NCBI RefSeq assembly: GCF_000208745.1
Contig: NC_030859.1
Coordinates: forward strand, 15,157,177-15,221,176
Direction: 5' to 3'
DNA length: 64,000 nt
From: Theobroma cacao
Lineage: Eukaryota > Streptophyta > Magnoliopsida > Malvales > Malvaceae
The notes under the pieces were generated by a model. It worked only from the letters and a program-made list of their open reading frames with translations, was not told the origin of the DNA and searched no databases. The position numbers and the translations under genes were made by a program. Of the stretch, positions 24,101 to 36,330 are shown piece by piece (within the stretch, counting starts at the first letter, position 1; the number at the start of each line of letters is the position of its first letter).

Positions 24101-25673
24101 CTCATTTCATAAAATACATAAAGGGCATTTAAAAATAAACTCTAGATAATTTACAATAATAATAAGTTTACTCACCGTTTGTACAAACTAAAAGCTTTCT
24201 AAGCGCCCCGATCACTACTCGTCGGGTACGACTTCTTTGCCTTTTCCGGAAGGCTCTCCTCCTAGACACATTACAAAAATTTACACAATTCATCACATTG
24301 ATGCTAAATCACTATATAATTAACTTAAATCCTATACTAATGCATGGTATGAAATGCAATAGCCTAAAACGGCTTAAACGCGGTATTAACCTATTTTTGG
24401 CACTTTGCCCGATAAATTGCTAACGCGCTCCATTTTAGCTCTAAATCATCCCATTCTCTCTCCAACATTTCTAACCATTAAATATCAGCCAATAACCTTC
24501 TAAAAACAACAAAATCAGCTCACTCCCTTCCTTGGAAAATTCGGCCAAAAATGGGACATTAACTCGGTTAATTTTCTACTTTGTTTTTCTATCACGTTTA
24601 ATCGTTTTTCATCATTTTCTCTTCATTTCCCTTAGAATAAAATCAATTCATCATCATTGTACAGCATTGAGCATCCAGCCAAGAGTGGGTATTGTGAAAA
24701 TTTAATGATTTCTTGCCCAATTTAATTTCTAAACACATTTAACTAACTAAAACTATCAATTTAACTAAAAATCAAAACCTAAAAATTTCAATTTCTCTCC
24801 CCTAGAATTTCGTCCAGCCCTTGATATCACTTTTTGATCTCTCTCCTCAAGCATGCTAAATGGAAACAAAGGCATAAGAAAGGTAGAAATCAAGCTAAAG
24901 TCGAAAAATCTTACCGTTAGACACGTAAACGGTCGAAAAACGCGATTTTCCCTTTGAATTTTCTAGTTTTCCTTTGATTTTTCTCTTTTCTTCCTTTCCT
25001 CTCTATTTTCCCTCTTGTTCTCTCCTTATGGCCGGCCATCACTTAATATGGGGTTTAAATGGGCTACCTTTTCATTAAAATAATATTAAAACATTAAAAA
25101 GTGCCATGTGTCACTTTTCCATTGGCCCATTTTTAAAATTTCATCCTTTTAACTTTAACTTTTCACCACTTAAAGTACCATAGTTATTCATACCAAAAAT
25201 AAATAAATCCTATGATTTTGACAAGTTTTGGGTGGTGAAAATTACGATTTTAACCCCGGGACGACAAAATTACCATTTTGCCCTTATATTCCAAAAATTG
25301 CCGAAATTGAAATTTTTCACTTCTTATCATTAAATTATACTCCAAATAGTTAATCTTGGCAAAAATTTCACTCCATAATCAAATTATTATCTTAAGTGAC
25401 AAAATGACGATTTTGCCCCTAAACATCAAAATTTCCAATTGTTTTCCAAATGAACCCTCGAACTCTGAACAATCATTTTTAGTCATTCCTGGACTGTAAA
25501 ATATTAAATTTCATCCTACGATTCCTATTTGAACTAGTTCGAGGTTAAATCAACTCAAGTATACCGTTAGGTATAATACCGGGTTTCGTCTATTCTTAGG
25601 ACTTTTCTAGCATAATAACATGCTACTCAGTGCATGTATGTCATGACGTGTGTTTATAAAGTCGGGTTTTACA
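21189..25673 (-). mobile_element. 5' LTR of element B, oversized and chimeric (4,485 bp)
   Basis: Outer borders are canonical: TGTCATGACCCG at 21189 by the PBS, and TTTTACA at 25673 followed by the ATTAT duplication. Inside, 21189-22714 matches the first ~1.53 kb of the 3' LTR (13311 onward) and stops at GCTCTAA. At 22715 a second LTR terminus, TGTCATGACTCG, begins. For its first ~650 bp it differs from the element's own LTR, and it looks closer to the solo LTR near 62100-62595. It then follows the same family through 24445, repeats the GCTCTAA landmark, and runs to the normal end. Confidence 0.88.
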
Positions 25674-25780
25674 ATTATTTTGTTAGACTTAGTAAGAATT
25701 GGTACAAATCTCTATGGTAAATGATACTTGACTTACTTTACATTACTTGTATGACCATATGCACTTGCGTGTATTAAATC
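25674..25780 (+). mobile_element. Athila-type LTR end fragment, right of element B
   Basis: Begins with the ATTAT target duplication and ends near GTATTAAATCGGCAAACA. It resembles the ends at 48085-48167 and 63060-63124 (…CACTTGCGTG…AAATNNGACAA). Together with 13191-13310 it reconstructs the target of element B. Confidence 0.55.
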
Positions 25781-26455
25781 GGCAAACAATGTTTGTGGAA
25801 GTCATGCCAATTATGCCCACTAGCAGGTCAAGGCAAAGAGGCCAAGGACATCTAGCGATGATGGGAGATGCTTCGATGGATGATATGAGTGTGGATTACT
25901 TAACAGTAGTAAGTGAGTATTCGGATGTATTTCCAGATGAATTGCCTAGATTGCCTTCCGAGAGAGAGAGATCGAATTTTGCATTGATTTGATTTTAGAT
26001 GCCAATTTCTATACCTCCTTATCGAATGGTACGAATTGAGTTAAGAGAGCTTAAAGAGCAATTTGAGGACTTGTTGAACAAGCACTTTATACGCCCAAGT
26101 GTTTCGCCTTGGGGAACTCCAATGTTATTTGTTAAAAGGAAGGATGATAGCTTTCGATTGTGCATTGACTACCAACAACTTAACAAAGGAACAATAAAGA
26201 ATAAATATCCACTCTTGAGGATCAATGACTTATTTAATCAATTACAAGGTGTAGTGTGCTTTTCACAGATTGACCTACGCTCAAGGTATCACAGTTGAGG
26301 ATAAGGGAAAATGATATATACAGGGTTTCGAACATGCTATAGGCATTGCGAATTTAAGGTGATGTCATTTGGACTCACCAATACACCTGCAGTATTTATA
26401 GACTTAATGAATAGAATCTTTTAGGCGTATTTGGATAAATTTGTGGTCATGTTTA
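25781..26455 (+). pseudogene. Gypsy RT fragment (N-terminal half), disrupted
   Basis: The frame shows [20 protein letters not shown], then after stops [91 protein letters not shown] and YLDKFVVMF. This is the RT finger and palm up to just before the catalytic F/Y-x-D-D box, where the copia-type LTR at 26456 interrupts it. It has several stops and small shifts. It overlaps in content with the linker at 13150-13190 of element A, so it probably comes from a different copy. Clearly non-functional. Confidence 0.85.
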
Positions 26456-28169
26456 TGCTAGGAACGGCATGATTAGAGCATCAATGCAAGCGGATAACAA
26501 AAAATTGAAATAAAATAAAAACCATGCCTCCTACCTTTGGATCACCTTGGTTGTTTAATGCAAAATTAAACACCACAGAAAATTAGAAAATGGTTTTGGC
26601 CTTTCCAAATGATAACATAATCAAATAGATTCCTTTTAGTGTTGAAAAACGTGAACCCTTTCTTGTGTGAAAGAATCTCAGCCACTCAAATGTTTGGCCT
26701 CTAATGTTACACACATGATTGCAATGGATCCTTCACAATGAGAGAGCTTTATGCCACGTGCTTTTGCTAGCATGTGGACAACGATTTGTCCTGTTTTCTT
26801 CTTTGATTTCCATCAAAGAATCAATGGAGAAGTTTTTCAAACTTCTTAAGAGAGGTGGCACTCAAGAGAAAAACTATTAGTTATTTTTTTTTCTTTAAGA
26901 AAAGAATGGCTATAATATGATATTTATATCTGATTTTAACTTATTAAAATTTGTAAAAATAAGTTCTTAATATCATAAAAATTATAATATTTAACCAATT
27001 CCTAATTAAACTATTTTAATTAGGTCCTTTGTAGTTAAAACCTAGAAATGATTTAAGTCTAACTTAAATCATCACACTCTCAATTTAATCCACATTTTAA
27101 CCTTTGTGTGTCACCCATTAGGTTCTTAACATGTTAGCAATGGAATTGAATTACAATATTATTAATTAATTAATTTAAATGAATTATATTCAATTTTAAA
27201 TTAACAAATTCAATTTCATAGACCATGATTTGCATCTAACAATGTATCATAGCCACCCAATGGTTAGGGAAGTCAAAAGATTCTTTGACAACCTTTCAGT
27301 ATATAGTTTTTCAGTGTAATTCATTCCTTCATCATATATCCTGGAGATGATAAGAGTTTAAGGCTGTGCCTACTCTTATTGATCTCCATATTTGTTCTTG
27401 TAGTTAGATCATTAGGTTTATGAAGACTTATGAAAATCAATTCATAATCTCCTAATCACGTTGGCCAAGAATTTGATTAAGCTAATGTTAACCAAGAACT
27501 AATGAGATATTTCCCCTTGAATCACTTGGGGTAATGATTCCTATTTTGACTACTCATTTGCCTTCATATGCTTTATATTATACCCAAAACATTCTGTTTT
27601 GACATCCTTGGTTAGGCACTCGTAACGATGAAATCAAAACATAGTACTCCTTATACAAGACAACTTGGTGTCTCAAGTCTATGAAGTAGTTACACAACTG
27701 ACACATGAGAAGTATTGCATAAACACTTGAGTGAGATACCAAATTCATTTCTCATGGCGAGTCATGTTCAGTGACTTCACTCTCCCATGGCAAACACCCA
27801 TATGCTAGTTTCAAGTATCTCTATACTTCAACCTATGAGAGCGATTGCTTACTTCACAAGTAAGGAACATAACATGTGTCGATCTTTGAGCAGTATTGAT
27901 GCCTTGTCTCAATAATACAATAATCAGAAACTTTTAAGACAATAAATTGATACATAAAGATCTCATAATTGTATCCCAATACAATTCTTTTGCAAGGCAT
28001 ATATAGTTTCATGGGCTTTATCTACATAAGTATAAAAAATAATTAAATCACAAACTTATAGATAAAGAGCCATCTCAATGTTTTATGAATAACAAAATGT
28101 CATACATGAATATCTCAAAATTACAGTTCCCATACAACCATAGATTGGCTTTTAAGGCATATACTAACA
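26456..28169 (-). mobile_element. Copia-type LTR (minus) interrupting gypsy RT
   Basis: On the minus strand it starts TGTTAGTATATGCC at 28169, immediately after AGTGGAAGAT, the polypurine form typical of Ty1/copia 3' ends. It ends at 26456 as ...CCTAGCA. The interrupted RT frame breaks exactly at 26455. It is homologous to the solo LTR at 46081-47935 (shared GTGTAATTCATTCC, CATCATATATC and GGAGATGATAAGAG blocks). Because polypurine and internal sequence follow on the right, this is the 3' LTR of a longer element rather than a solo LTR. No second LTR is in the window. Confidence 0.8.
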
Positions 28170-29190
28170 ATCTTCCACTAACACTAAAACCAATCGCCTA
28201 TGTATCTAATACCAATATTCTCAAAAAGCCTAGTGCTTAACTCTCAAAATTTAAAATTTCTTTTGCTCATGCGAAAAGTCCATTTGGACATTCAAACGGA
28301 GTTATAAATTAAAATTTCTTCAATAATTGCTTATGTATAGCAAAAAATATTCAATGAGATTTTTTAAAAAAATTCTCATTTTACCCTTCAAGGATTCCTA
28401 AAATTTTTGTAAGAAAACATCATACAATTCCACATTCATCTTTTTCATTTCGTCCAATTTTTTCTATTGATTTCATTTATTTTTATTTCTATTATTGAAA
28501 AATTTTTCTTTATTATGCATATTTATTTCACTTAAAAACTCATGACTTAGTTTAATAAAGTTGAGTATTTTATTTTGTTTTCAAGTATTAAAATTAACAA
28601 AAATATATGAAATAGTTGTTTACATTCTACAACTTATCCACTAAATTTGCCAACTTTTTGTTAGTTTTTAGAATAGATTTACTCGAATACTACTTCCTAC
28701 AAAAATTTTAATGGGACCAAACAAACTCAAAATATGATACAAAATACTAGAAACATTGCTCCAACCTCACGTGAATTTATTTGAAAAAAGTCAAGAAACC
28801 AAAGTGACATGAATCAAAATGGCCCAATATGAACCAAACCAAACTGTGACCCAACTCTCGGGCCCAAATATTTTGGTGTTTATTTTATATAAAATTTAAA
28901 ATACAAATGAAAATCACAATCACACTCAGAGTTTTTATCTCATATCAACCAATAAACCAATATATAATTGTATAAATCTAATATAAAATTAGATCAAACT
29001 TACACAGGATGAAATTTATTTTTAAACCTTCAAAATTTTCACATCTTTTTGTAGCCATTGACACAAGGCCTCCATGGCTTCGGTATTTAGTCTTTATTAA
29101 AGGAAGATCTTTGATAAAATGCTTAAAAAACACCTCTTAGTTATTTATAAAAGTTTAAATAAGTTTTTATTTTTTTATTGGATTCAATAA
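28170..29190 (-). other. Probable internal 3' remnant of the copia-type element, then AT-rich sequence
   Basis: The first 20-30 bases hold the polypurine tract next to the LTR. Beyond that I find no copia RNase H or integrase motifs on the minus strand, so the coding part is either lost or diverged beyond recognition. The right boundary is unknown. Confidence 0.35.
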
Positions 29191-29566
29191 ACTCTTGTAT
29201 TTTTATTTTAAATTAAATAGAACCTTATATCTTAACATTTGACTCATTAATTGATGCATGATAGAAAAGGCATGAATCTCCTCCCCACAATTAAAAAAAA
29301 ACTTAAATAAACTCTTATAATTAATTGTTAAATAATTTTTATTAATTCAAATATTACTTATTATTATTATATATCATGTAATGCTGACGTGATATGTTGA
29401 CACGTTAATAATTGATGATAATATGATATGTTGATATAATATTTTCACCTTCTATGTTAATATCACGAAAACATAAAAAAAAACAAGTAATATTTTAATT
29501 AAATATAAATTAATCAATTACTAATCATAAAGACCTATTTGATTCAAAATAAAAATATAAAACCCT
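29191..29566. repeat. MITE-like AT-rich inverted repeat element
   Basis: The left arm near 29191-29226 (CTTGTATTTTTATTTTAAAT...AAATAG) is roughly the reverse complement of 29529-29566 (CCTATTTGATTCAAAATAAA...). The arms are about 36 nt, imperfect, and separated by about 300 bp of AT-rich DNA. This fits a non-autonomous DNA element. No target duplication could be fixed. Confidence 0.4.
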
Positions 29567-30293
29567 AACTTAATAAAAGAATTGCAATGTTTGTCTCTTT
29601 AGACATGACTAGAAATTAAGCATTCCAATATCTTGATCAATTATTTTTCCCCCCTCTCCCGATTAAAAAGACTCAATAAAAAATATAGATTTATTTTCAA
29701 AAATTTATATATGTCTCCCGTTTTCTGTTAAACAAAAATTTCATTAAATCCCAACTAAGCGTGGTGCATGCCAGCAATTCATATAAAATCCACACAATTT
29801 TCACATCCAAAAGTGGTTAGGATTTATCAAATTTTATATGCACCAATATATTTAAATCCAATAGTATATGATTTTGTTTGGCTACTCGAAGATAAAAAAA
29901 AAAAAAAAAAAATGAAAAGAGAAATTTCATTTCCCCATGGTGTAGGTAACATAGTATAATTGCAATAACAGAAGCTTGGTGGAAGGAGCAAATGGGAGAT
30001 CATTACGGGACCCAAAAAAAAAAATAAGAAACCAGAGGAAGCAAAAGGCAGTTGTTTAAACCATATTGCTTTTCTCCACTCCACTCTATGCCCACCTTCC
30101 TTTCAAACCTTCCAAGAGAACTTTTGAAAACTCAATAAAGGGTAAAACTAGTACCATGTATTCATGGTGATCCAATTTCTGTACAAAAGACAAAAGAGCA
30201 CCTAGGCATAGGTGGGCATTAATTTAATGAAATTAACCCCACACGGCAACATGATTCTTTCTCCACTCCCAAAGACCCCAAAGCTTCTTAAAC
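29567..30293. other. Intergenic region; possible 3' UTR exon of the GT14 gene at its right end
   Basis: Holds an A-run at 29894-29912 and no supported ORF. Sequence just left of 30294 (minus strand GTTTAAGAAGCTTTGGGG) would be the last UTR exon if the predicted 3' UTR intron is real. Confidence 0.4.
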
Positions 30294-31285
30294 CTGAAAA
30301 TTAACAACAACAATCACATGAACACCCATATTATATATACAATGTTTGGATCAGATCTGGGAAAAGAAAATGAGTAATAAACATTACACTAGCTGTGATT
30401 TAGACTTGCTTCATGTGAACATCAATGTTTTTCCCACCACCATTCTCAACTATACTACAAATGTTTCCATTGTACCGAGGATCAATGCAAACAATGTTTC
30501 CATTACACATTTGCCTTGTTAAGTTAGGTTGTCAACAAATGGGTGAGTAGTCATTCTCTGAACAATTATTAATATCTTAAACAAAGGCACTAAAAACCAT
30601 TACTACCTAATTTAGGGGAACAAAAAACATCAAGTTATTAAAACACTAAGCAGCCACCCATATTCAACAAAAATAAATTGATTAGAAATATATTAAACTC
30701 TTATGTTTACAAGATATAGAACTAGACAAATTGGTCTGATTTAAAAATTCAAATTCTGTCTTGTTGTGCTACTAAGATTGAACATTTGACTGACCAAACC
30801 CCAAGATCATAAAGACCACAATAAACACATGTCAGGTGATGACAAGCAAAGGGCAAGCTTTCAGCTGGCCCAGTTCTTCATGAATCAAATAAAATATAAC
30901 CTTAAGGGTGGGTCAATTAATACCAAACCAAACAATGATATAAAGATAGGTAAGCAGTCATGTCCTAATACCTAACTAAAACCAAAACGGGATGATGCCT
31001 CTTGGCTTCTACCAATCCTGCCATTAAGAAAAAGGGTGGAATTTAACTGAAAGGAAAATGCCCGTTGTTTACTTTACTTAATTGGACTTGAGTAACTCCA
31101 TATAAATTGCTGGCCAAAATTAGAGATATTTTAGCCTGAAATGGTGGGGAGTTGTTTACCCAAAACAGATCAGCATCATTAAAAGCAGAAAAGAGTTTGA
31201 CTCTTACACTGAACTCAATTCTAGCGACTTAACTGAGCCTAATTCTAAGCCCTGATGTAAAAAAATTAATGTGAAAAGAACTTAC
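30294..31285 (-). other. Predicted 3' UTR intron of the GT14 gene
   Basis: On the minus strand, ten bases after the stop codon, there is a near-perfect donor CTAG|GTAAGTT (31286/31285). A strong acceptor with pyrimidine tract, TTGTTAATTTTCAG|GTTTAAG, lies at 30294/30293. The intron would be 992 bp. It lies fewer than 50 nt after the stop, so it need not trigger nonsense-mediated decay. Inferred from splice signals alone. Confidence 0.45.
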
Positions 31286-31295
31286 CTAGGTCCCT

Positions 31296-32372
31296 TCAAT
31301 CTCTGAAGATGACATCATCGGCAATTGCCATCAAGGGTTTCAAGCAATCCGGAGAGAACTTTCGAGCAAAAAAATAGGAGTAACTCGAATTCGACTTCCT
31401 CAATGTATGTAAGAGGTCCGGTGACACCTCCGGGGAATGGTAGGTATGTGGATGACCATCAACACTGTCGGTCCAGTTGACCCTGGTTAATGTGTAATGG
31501 CTGCATCCTCGTGGATCCTGCATTGACAATAATGTAGGAAAATAATGCTCCTCGGGGTAGCAAGAGTCCAAGTCTAAGCAAGGGAGTTTAAATTTTCTCC
31601 ATAACTTCCTTTCTTTCAGTACAAGTAAAGCATGTCTTTTTGCCAGCACGAAAAACTGAGATCCAACCCTGAACCGCTGGAATGATACTTCAGGGAGCAT
31701 CACACCCTCGCCTCGAGCAACGTAGCGGTTGTGCAAATGTGGCTCATTGGACAAAATCTCGATGGAGCTTTTGTGAGATGGTTGAGTTAGGAAGGATTTG
31801 GATGCTGCTGTCGGGTTCCCGAGAAGGGAAGTGTAAATGTATTGGAAGGAATGGAGAGGAATGCAATGTTGGGACAACAGGGCAAAGTATAGATTGAATG
31901 GATCGTCGATGATGGCGTTGGCGAGGAGTCTGCGGGCGGCGGAGACGAGTGTTGGGGAGCCGCGTTCCGTTCTCTTGGCTGGGATGAAATTGGCTTTGAC
32001 TGACCACTGCGGGGTTGACAGTTTGGAGTACGGATCCGCATGGACGTAAACGTTGAATAGATGATCGTTTCCCTGGAAAAAGCGTTGCCACAAGGGGGCA
32101 AAGACGAGATCCGAGTTCGTAAGGAAAAGGAAGGCGATTTTAGGCGTGGGATTGGTGGTACCCAGATGGGAAATCTTGGAAAAGCCACGGGACGATGCGA
32201 GAGTGGCTTCATGGAAGAGCTGGAGATCGTCCAGTTCGTCCTGGAAAGTGATTGGGGATTGTTGCTTCTTGAGAGGTAGGATCTGGGGCGCAAAGAAGAA
32301 AAGGAGGAAAAGAGAAAAGAAAAGGGTAAGAGAGTAGACAAATGGAGATGATGATGATGATGATGATAACAT
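31296..32372 (-). CDS. BC10-like family GT14 glycosyltransferase (core-2/I-branching domain), 358 aa
   Basis: Single-exon ORF encoding a type II Golgi membrane protein: short Ser-rich cytosolic tail (1-9), one hydrophobic anchor (about 10-29), stem, then the Branch/core-2/I-branching domain (about 76-310). Family landmarks visible: KIAFLFLT (78-85), FNVYVHADP (106-114), the RRLLANAIIDDPFNLYFALL block (147-166) leading to CIPLHSF, FRVGSQFFVLAKRHA (234-248), CYPEEHYFPTLL (271-282), TRVNWTD (296-302), and ARKFSPDCLKPL near the C-terminus. Length is normal for plant DUF266/BC10-like proteins, which are linked in rice to cell-wall properties. The substrate is not established and cannot be read from sequence. 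The start is the first Met after a short 5' UTR and a TATA box about 52 bp upstream. Antisense ORFs here are shadows. The frame is intact. Confidence 0.93.
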   Translation of the reverse strand: MLSSSSSSSPFVYSLTLFFSLFLLFFFAPQILPLKKQQSPITFQDELDDLQLFHEATLASSRGFSKISHLGTTNPTPKIAFLFLTNSDLVFAPLWQRFFQGNDHLFNVYVHADPYSKLSTPQWSVKANFIPAKRTERGSPTLVSAARRLLANAIIDDPFNLYFALLSQHCIPLHSFQYIYTSLLGNPTAASKSFLTQPSHKSSIEILSNEPHLHNRYVARGEGVMLPEVSFQRFRVGSQFFVLAKRHALLVLKERKLWRKFKLPCLDLDSCYPEEHYFPTLLSMQDPRGCSHYTLTRVNWTDSVDGHPHTYHSPEVSPDLLHTLRKSNSSYSYFFARKFSPDCLKPLMAIADDVIFRD

Positions 32373-32423
32373 TGTTTTGGTTTCAGGTCTTGATTGTGGC
32401 GGCTGTAGGTTGATACTGTGGCG

Positions 32424-32433
32424 TTATATATAA
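32424..32433 (-). promoter_or_regulatory. TATA box of the GT14 gene
   Basis: TTATATATAA, palindromic, 52-61 bp upstream of the ATG on the minus strand. This implies a 5' UTR of only about 20-30 nt. Confidence 0.6.
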
Positions 32434-34435
32434 CAAAGAAAGGGAAACAGGAAGGAAAGCAAAGGAGAGATCTTAAGATTCCATATTATTACTGGACTTC
32501 ATTTCTCTCACCTCATTTTTTGTTTTCATAGAAACCATAGAACTGGGGTTTCCAATTGGGGAGGCTGGTAGCAGAGAAAGGGGATAGGAAGTGCAGAAGA
32601 TCTGCTTTTGGTGCTGAAAAGGGTTGGGGAGTGAGGCAGAAGAAAAGGATAAAGGATTGTACTGATAAGTGGGAAAAAGAACAGAGTCACTAAAGAAATG
32701 GTGCCCTGGTGGGGGCTGCCTCTCAGGTTTTCATTTATTTATCAATATTTAAAGATGAAGACAATCAATTGCTGAGGCCGTGGATCTCATGGCGTATCCA
32801 TCCATCCACCCAATTAAGCTGATTGGCTCTGGGCTTTTGAATATAAAAATAACAACGCTGCACTACTCTTCTCTTTTTTTATTTTTCCGGTAAAAGATAA
32901 CAAGCTTTGTCCCTTTCCATTAAAAAAGAAATCTACTTTTTCTCAAAAGAGATTTACAATTGATACTAGTACTCAGTATTTCCTAATTTCAAAGTTTTTC
33001 TTTTTTAACACAAATTAAAATTATTGCAAGTTACAGCAATAAAAACTGTCTTGATCCCATTGAAACCATCCATGTGGTTTTATTTTTAATGGAGATTTTG
33101 TTGATTTTTAAGTCGTATCACATTAATTAAGTTGAACCGGATGTAACTAATAAATTATCCTCTGTGTCTTCTAATGAGGCATCAAATATTTTGATTGAAG
33201 TCTAACAAGATTATGATGATAGGTAAATTGGAATTGTATTTTGCCTTTGATGTATTAGAAAAATGAGATCTCTAGTAACAGCAAAATGTATAACATATAT
33301 AAAAGGAAGACTCAAAGCTGTTTTCAAGTTTGACTACGTCATAGTGGATATTAATATCATTTTTCATATTTGAACATAAGTTTTTTTTATATTTTATTAT
33401 CTATGTATTTGGAGCTTATTGAAGCTTTAGAAAAATAACAAATTGTCGAAATTTTCTAAATTGTGAGATGGCTAGAAAAATAAGGAAGGTTCAGAGTGTA
33501 AGAGGTAGCCTTTAGAATAAGAAAAGGAAAGCAGTTGAGTGAAAGCCCGTTTTTTGCTTAAAGAGAACTACCATCAACACAAAAATCAATTAGCTTTATT
33601 GAGCCACAAACAAGTGATTCAAATAGAAATTACAAATTACTGATAACAAAAATCAATAGAAAAATTCCTAAAAAAATTCAAACACAAAGTAATTAAAAAA
33701 AGCCAAAGCGTAAAAACCAAAAATGAAAAAAATAAGAGTCAGCCAATGTTGAGAGACTTTATGGGATTTAGGGAAAAGAAAGACATTGGGGGTTAAAGCG
33801 AGGAGGATAGAGATGGCTGTCAAATGAGAGAGAAAGAAAAGAAAAATTAGTAAAAGGAAACGAAATGAAGAGAGGAAAAGGAAAAGGCAACCAGAGTGGG
33901 AAAGGTTAGTATAGAGAGAAGAGAGAAAGAAGGGAAAGGTATCTAATAGAAAGAGAAAAAAAATTGTGAAGTTTAGATTTTTATACTTAATTGAAATTGT
34001 GTGTTTTGAGTGGAAAAGAAAAAAAAAAAAAGGAAGAAGGGGAAGAAATGGGTTGCTGAAGCTTCAAGCCTATTAGGTTCAACCTAGAACTGTTTTTTCT
34101 CTTGACCCACTTAGTTTAAGCCAAAAACCCAAGAAATTAAGAGACAATTTAAAAAAATATATAAAATAATAACAAACTTTATAATCATCTAAAAATAATA
34201 AATAATAAATATAAAAATTTGTTAATAAAATTGAAACACCAAGAAACTTTTTAAAAATTATCAATACTTTAAAATAATTAACTTTGATTTATTATTACTA
34301 TTATTATTTATAATTTTTTTAATTTAAAATTATTCTTTCTTACTATTATTATAATTATTTACAAGATTTTTCTACTAAATATCATTGATTTGTAGTACTA
34401 CAATTCCAACAATAATAAATAATATCTTTGATATA
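32434..34435. other. Intergenic: GT14 upstream region and AT/GA-rich DNA
   Basis: No supported gene. The plus strand is strongly purine-rich at about 33740-34050 (GA runs). From 34090 on it is very AT-rich. I see no terminal repeats that would define an element. Confidence 0.5.
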
Positions 34436-34605
34436 GGGTATTATGGTACCAAGCATAATGCTTGATATCCTTGATCTATAGTGATGCAGTTCAAATCATT
34501 ATGCTTGATATTCTTAATATGCAATGCTACGTTTCCAAGCATAATACTTGATAACCTTGATTTGGAATACTACGGTTCCAAGAATAATAGTTAATAACCT
34601 TAATA
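34436..34605 (+). repeat. Diverged tandem repeat, ~60-bp units
   Basis: Three to four units share AAGCATAATGCTTGATA, then CCTTGAT and a TGCTACG/CTACGGTTCC segment. The core CAAGCATAATGCTTG is nearly palindromic. The units are diverged. Confidence 0.6.
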
Positions 34606-36330
34606 CTGTTTAATTATATCTTTGATTTATGTGTTGAGCTACTAATGATTTATGACTTGATGTTCACTAAGGGGCGTGGTAGTTGAGCTACATGTTATAT
34701 GGATATATATATATATATATTGATTTATCACTAGATGCTACATTATGTAGGTATGATGTTATGCTTTGTGTGATGTAAATGATATGTTATGTGATTGTTA
34801 TGTTGATGATGTATTGCATGCCCTTGGTGGAGTGGAAGCAAAGCATCAAAGAAAAGGGTCAAAGTACCAAATTAAAGAAAGGGTCAAAGTACAATAAATG
34901 TGCATTTAGTCTCCGTGGGACTGATAATACCTTTGGAGATACGTGCACAATGATGAATGTTGGTTTCGTTTGAGTGCTATATGAGGGTGAATAACACTAA
35001 AAATTTTTTGCTCAACCTTCTAAAGCTTGAAGAGCACTTAATCAACTAGATGAAGGGAATGATTAGAATTTGTTAAAATTACAAGACATCAAGTAAGGAA
35101 GGGTAAAGAGAAGTAGACAATGTAAGACTATTTACAGTGGTTCGATCCCTTTGACCTACATCCACTACCTTGATATCCCAATCAAGGATTTTCAACCCAA
35201 CTTTGCTAAACTAGTGGAATTAACAGCTTCCACCAAGTTGTTATAACGTGAGCTTCTAACCCAAGCTCTAATCCTTTACAACAAGTTTTGCAGTGCTTCC
35301 CACACTCTAATTTTTCAAGAAAAAGAAGTACAATTAAGTACCTTATCAAGTCTGAATATATTACAATCAAGCTCAAACACTTTTTCTGGATATGGAATGA
35401 AAGATAAGTGTTTTTTTTTTTAAGAATATTTGGCTTTTTGCTCAAAATAGTTGTTCTCTTCTCAATTCTTCAACTCTCTCCTTTCTTTGACCATTGGAGC
35501 TTCCTTTTATATTTAGAGAGTCAAAAATTTCTATTGAAAACAGTTTCTAGCCGTTAGGAACAACTCTGATGCACTTCTAGCCGTTATTTTTGTCTTCTAG
35601 TATTTAAATTCAAAAAGGGAGACAAACTTCAACTAACCAATTATAGGCAGTTCTAACCGATTACAGCTTCTCTACCTTACACTGTTCTACTGCTATGTTC
35701 TCTGCTCTAACAGATTATAGGAGGCTCTAACTGATTAAGAGTTCTCTGCCTTCAAACTCCTCTTCTTTAGCAGACTTCCTCTAATTGGTTACGGTAGGCT
35801 CTAACTGATTACAAACTTTATGTTTTCACTTCTCTACACAATAGTTTTCCTCTAATTGATCAATGCTTCCCTTAATAGATTGAGGTTTTACTTCCTTTAG
35901 CCATAATTGATTAAAATCAACTTTGATCGACTAAAAGATTTTTGAATTTTGAACTTCTCCATTTTAGCTCCCTTCAACGGTCAACAAATATTTTCAAACT
36001 TGTTTTTGGCGCTTGAAGATACTAGGACCTTATGCTTTAACTGATTAACTAGACCTTTTAACCGATTAGCATCTTTTTGCTTTGCTTCAACTTATCACAC
36101 AACCATGCCTTAGTTGATTAAGGTCCTTTGATAATCAGTTTCTAAGGTTCTGTTTTTTTTCATTACTTGCTCTTTCCCTCTTAACTGATTAACTTTTCAT
36201 TAAACTTAGCAAACTCCTTGACTTGCCTTTAATTAACAACTTTGTTAGGGGTATGAAATTAAATCATGCACACTTAAATAGTGAAGTTAGACATTACTGA
36301 ATGAGGAATGTTTTGTTATCATCAAAAACA
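34606..36330. repeat. Possible copia-type LTR or LTR-derived repeat
   Basis: An AT dinucleotide run (about 34708-34720) is followed by sequence containing GTGGTTCGATCCCTTTGACC and TCAACCCAACTTTGCT, the wording of repeats common in dicot LTRs. It ends at 36330 with TTTGTTATCATCAAAAACA (minus strand TGTTTTTGATGATAAC, a frequent LTR start). I cannot find a polypurine tract, a matching partner or target duplications, so boundaries are tentative. No coding domain. Confidence 0.35.

Noticed and set aside
31682..32341. Several ORFs antisense or out of frame to the GT14 gene (up to 184 codons)
   Set aside because: Shadows of a GC-richer coding exon. The GT14 frame carries all family motifs.
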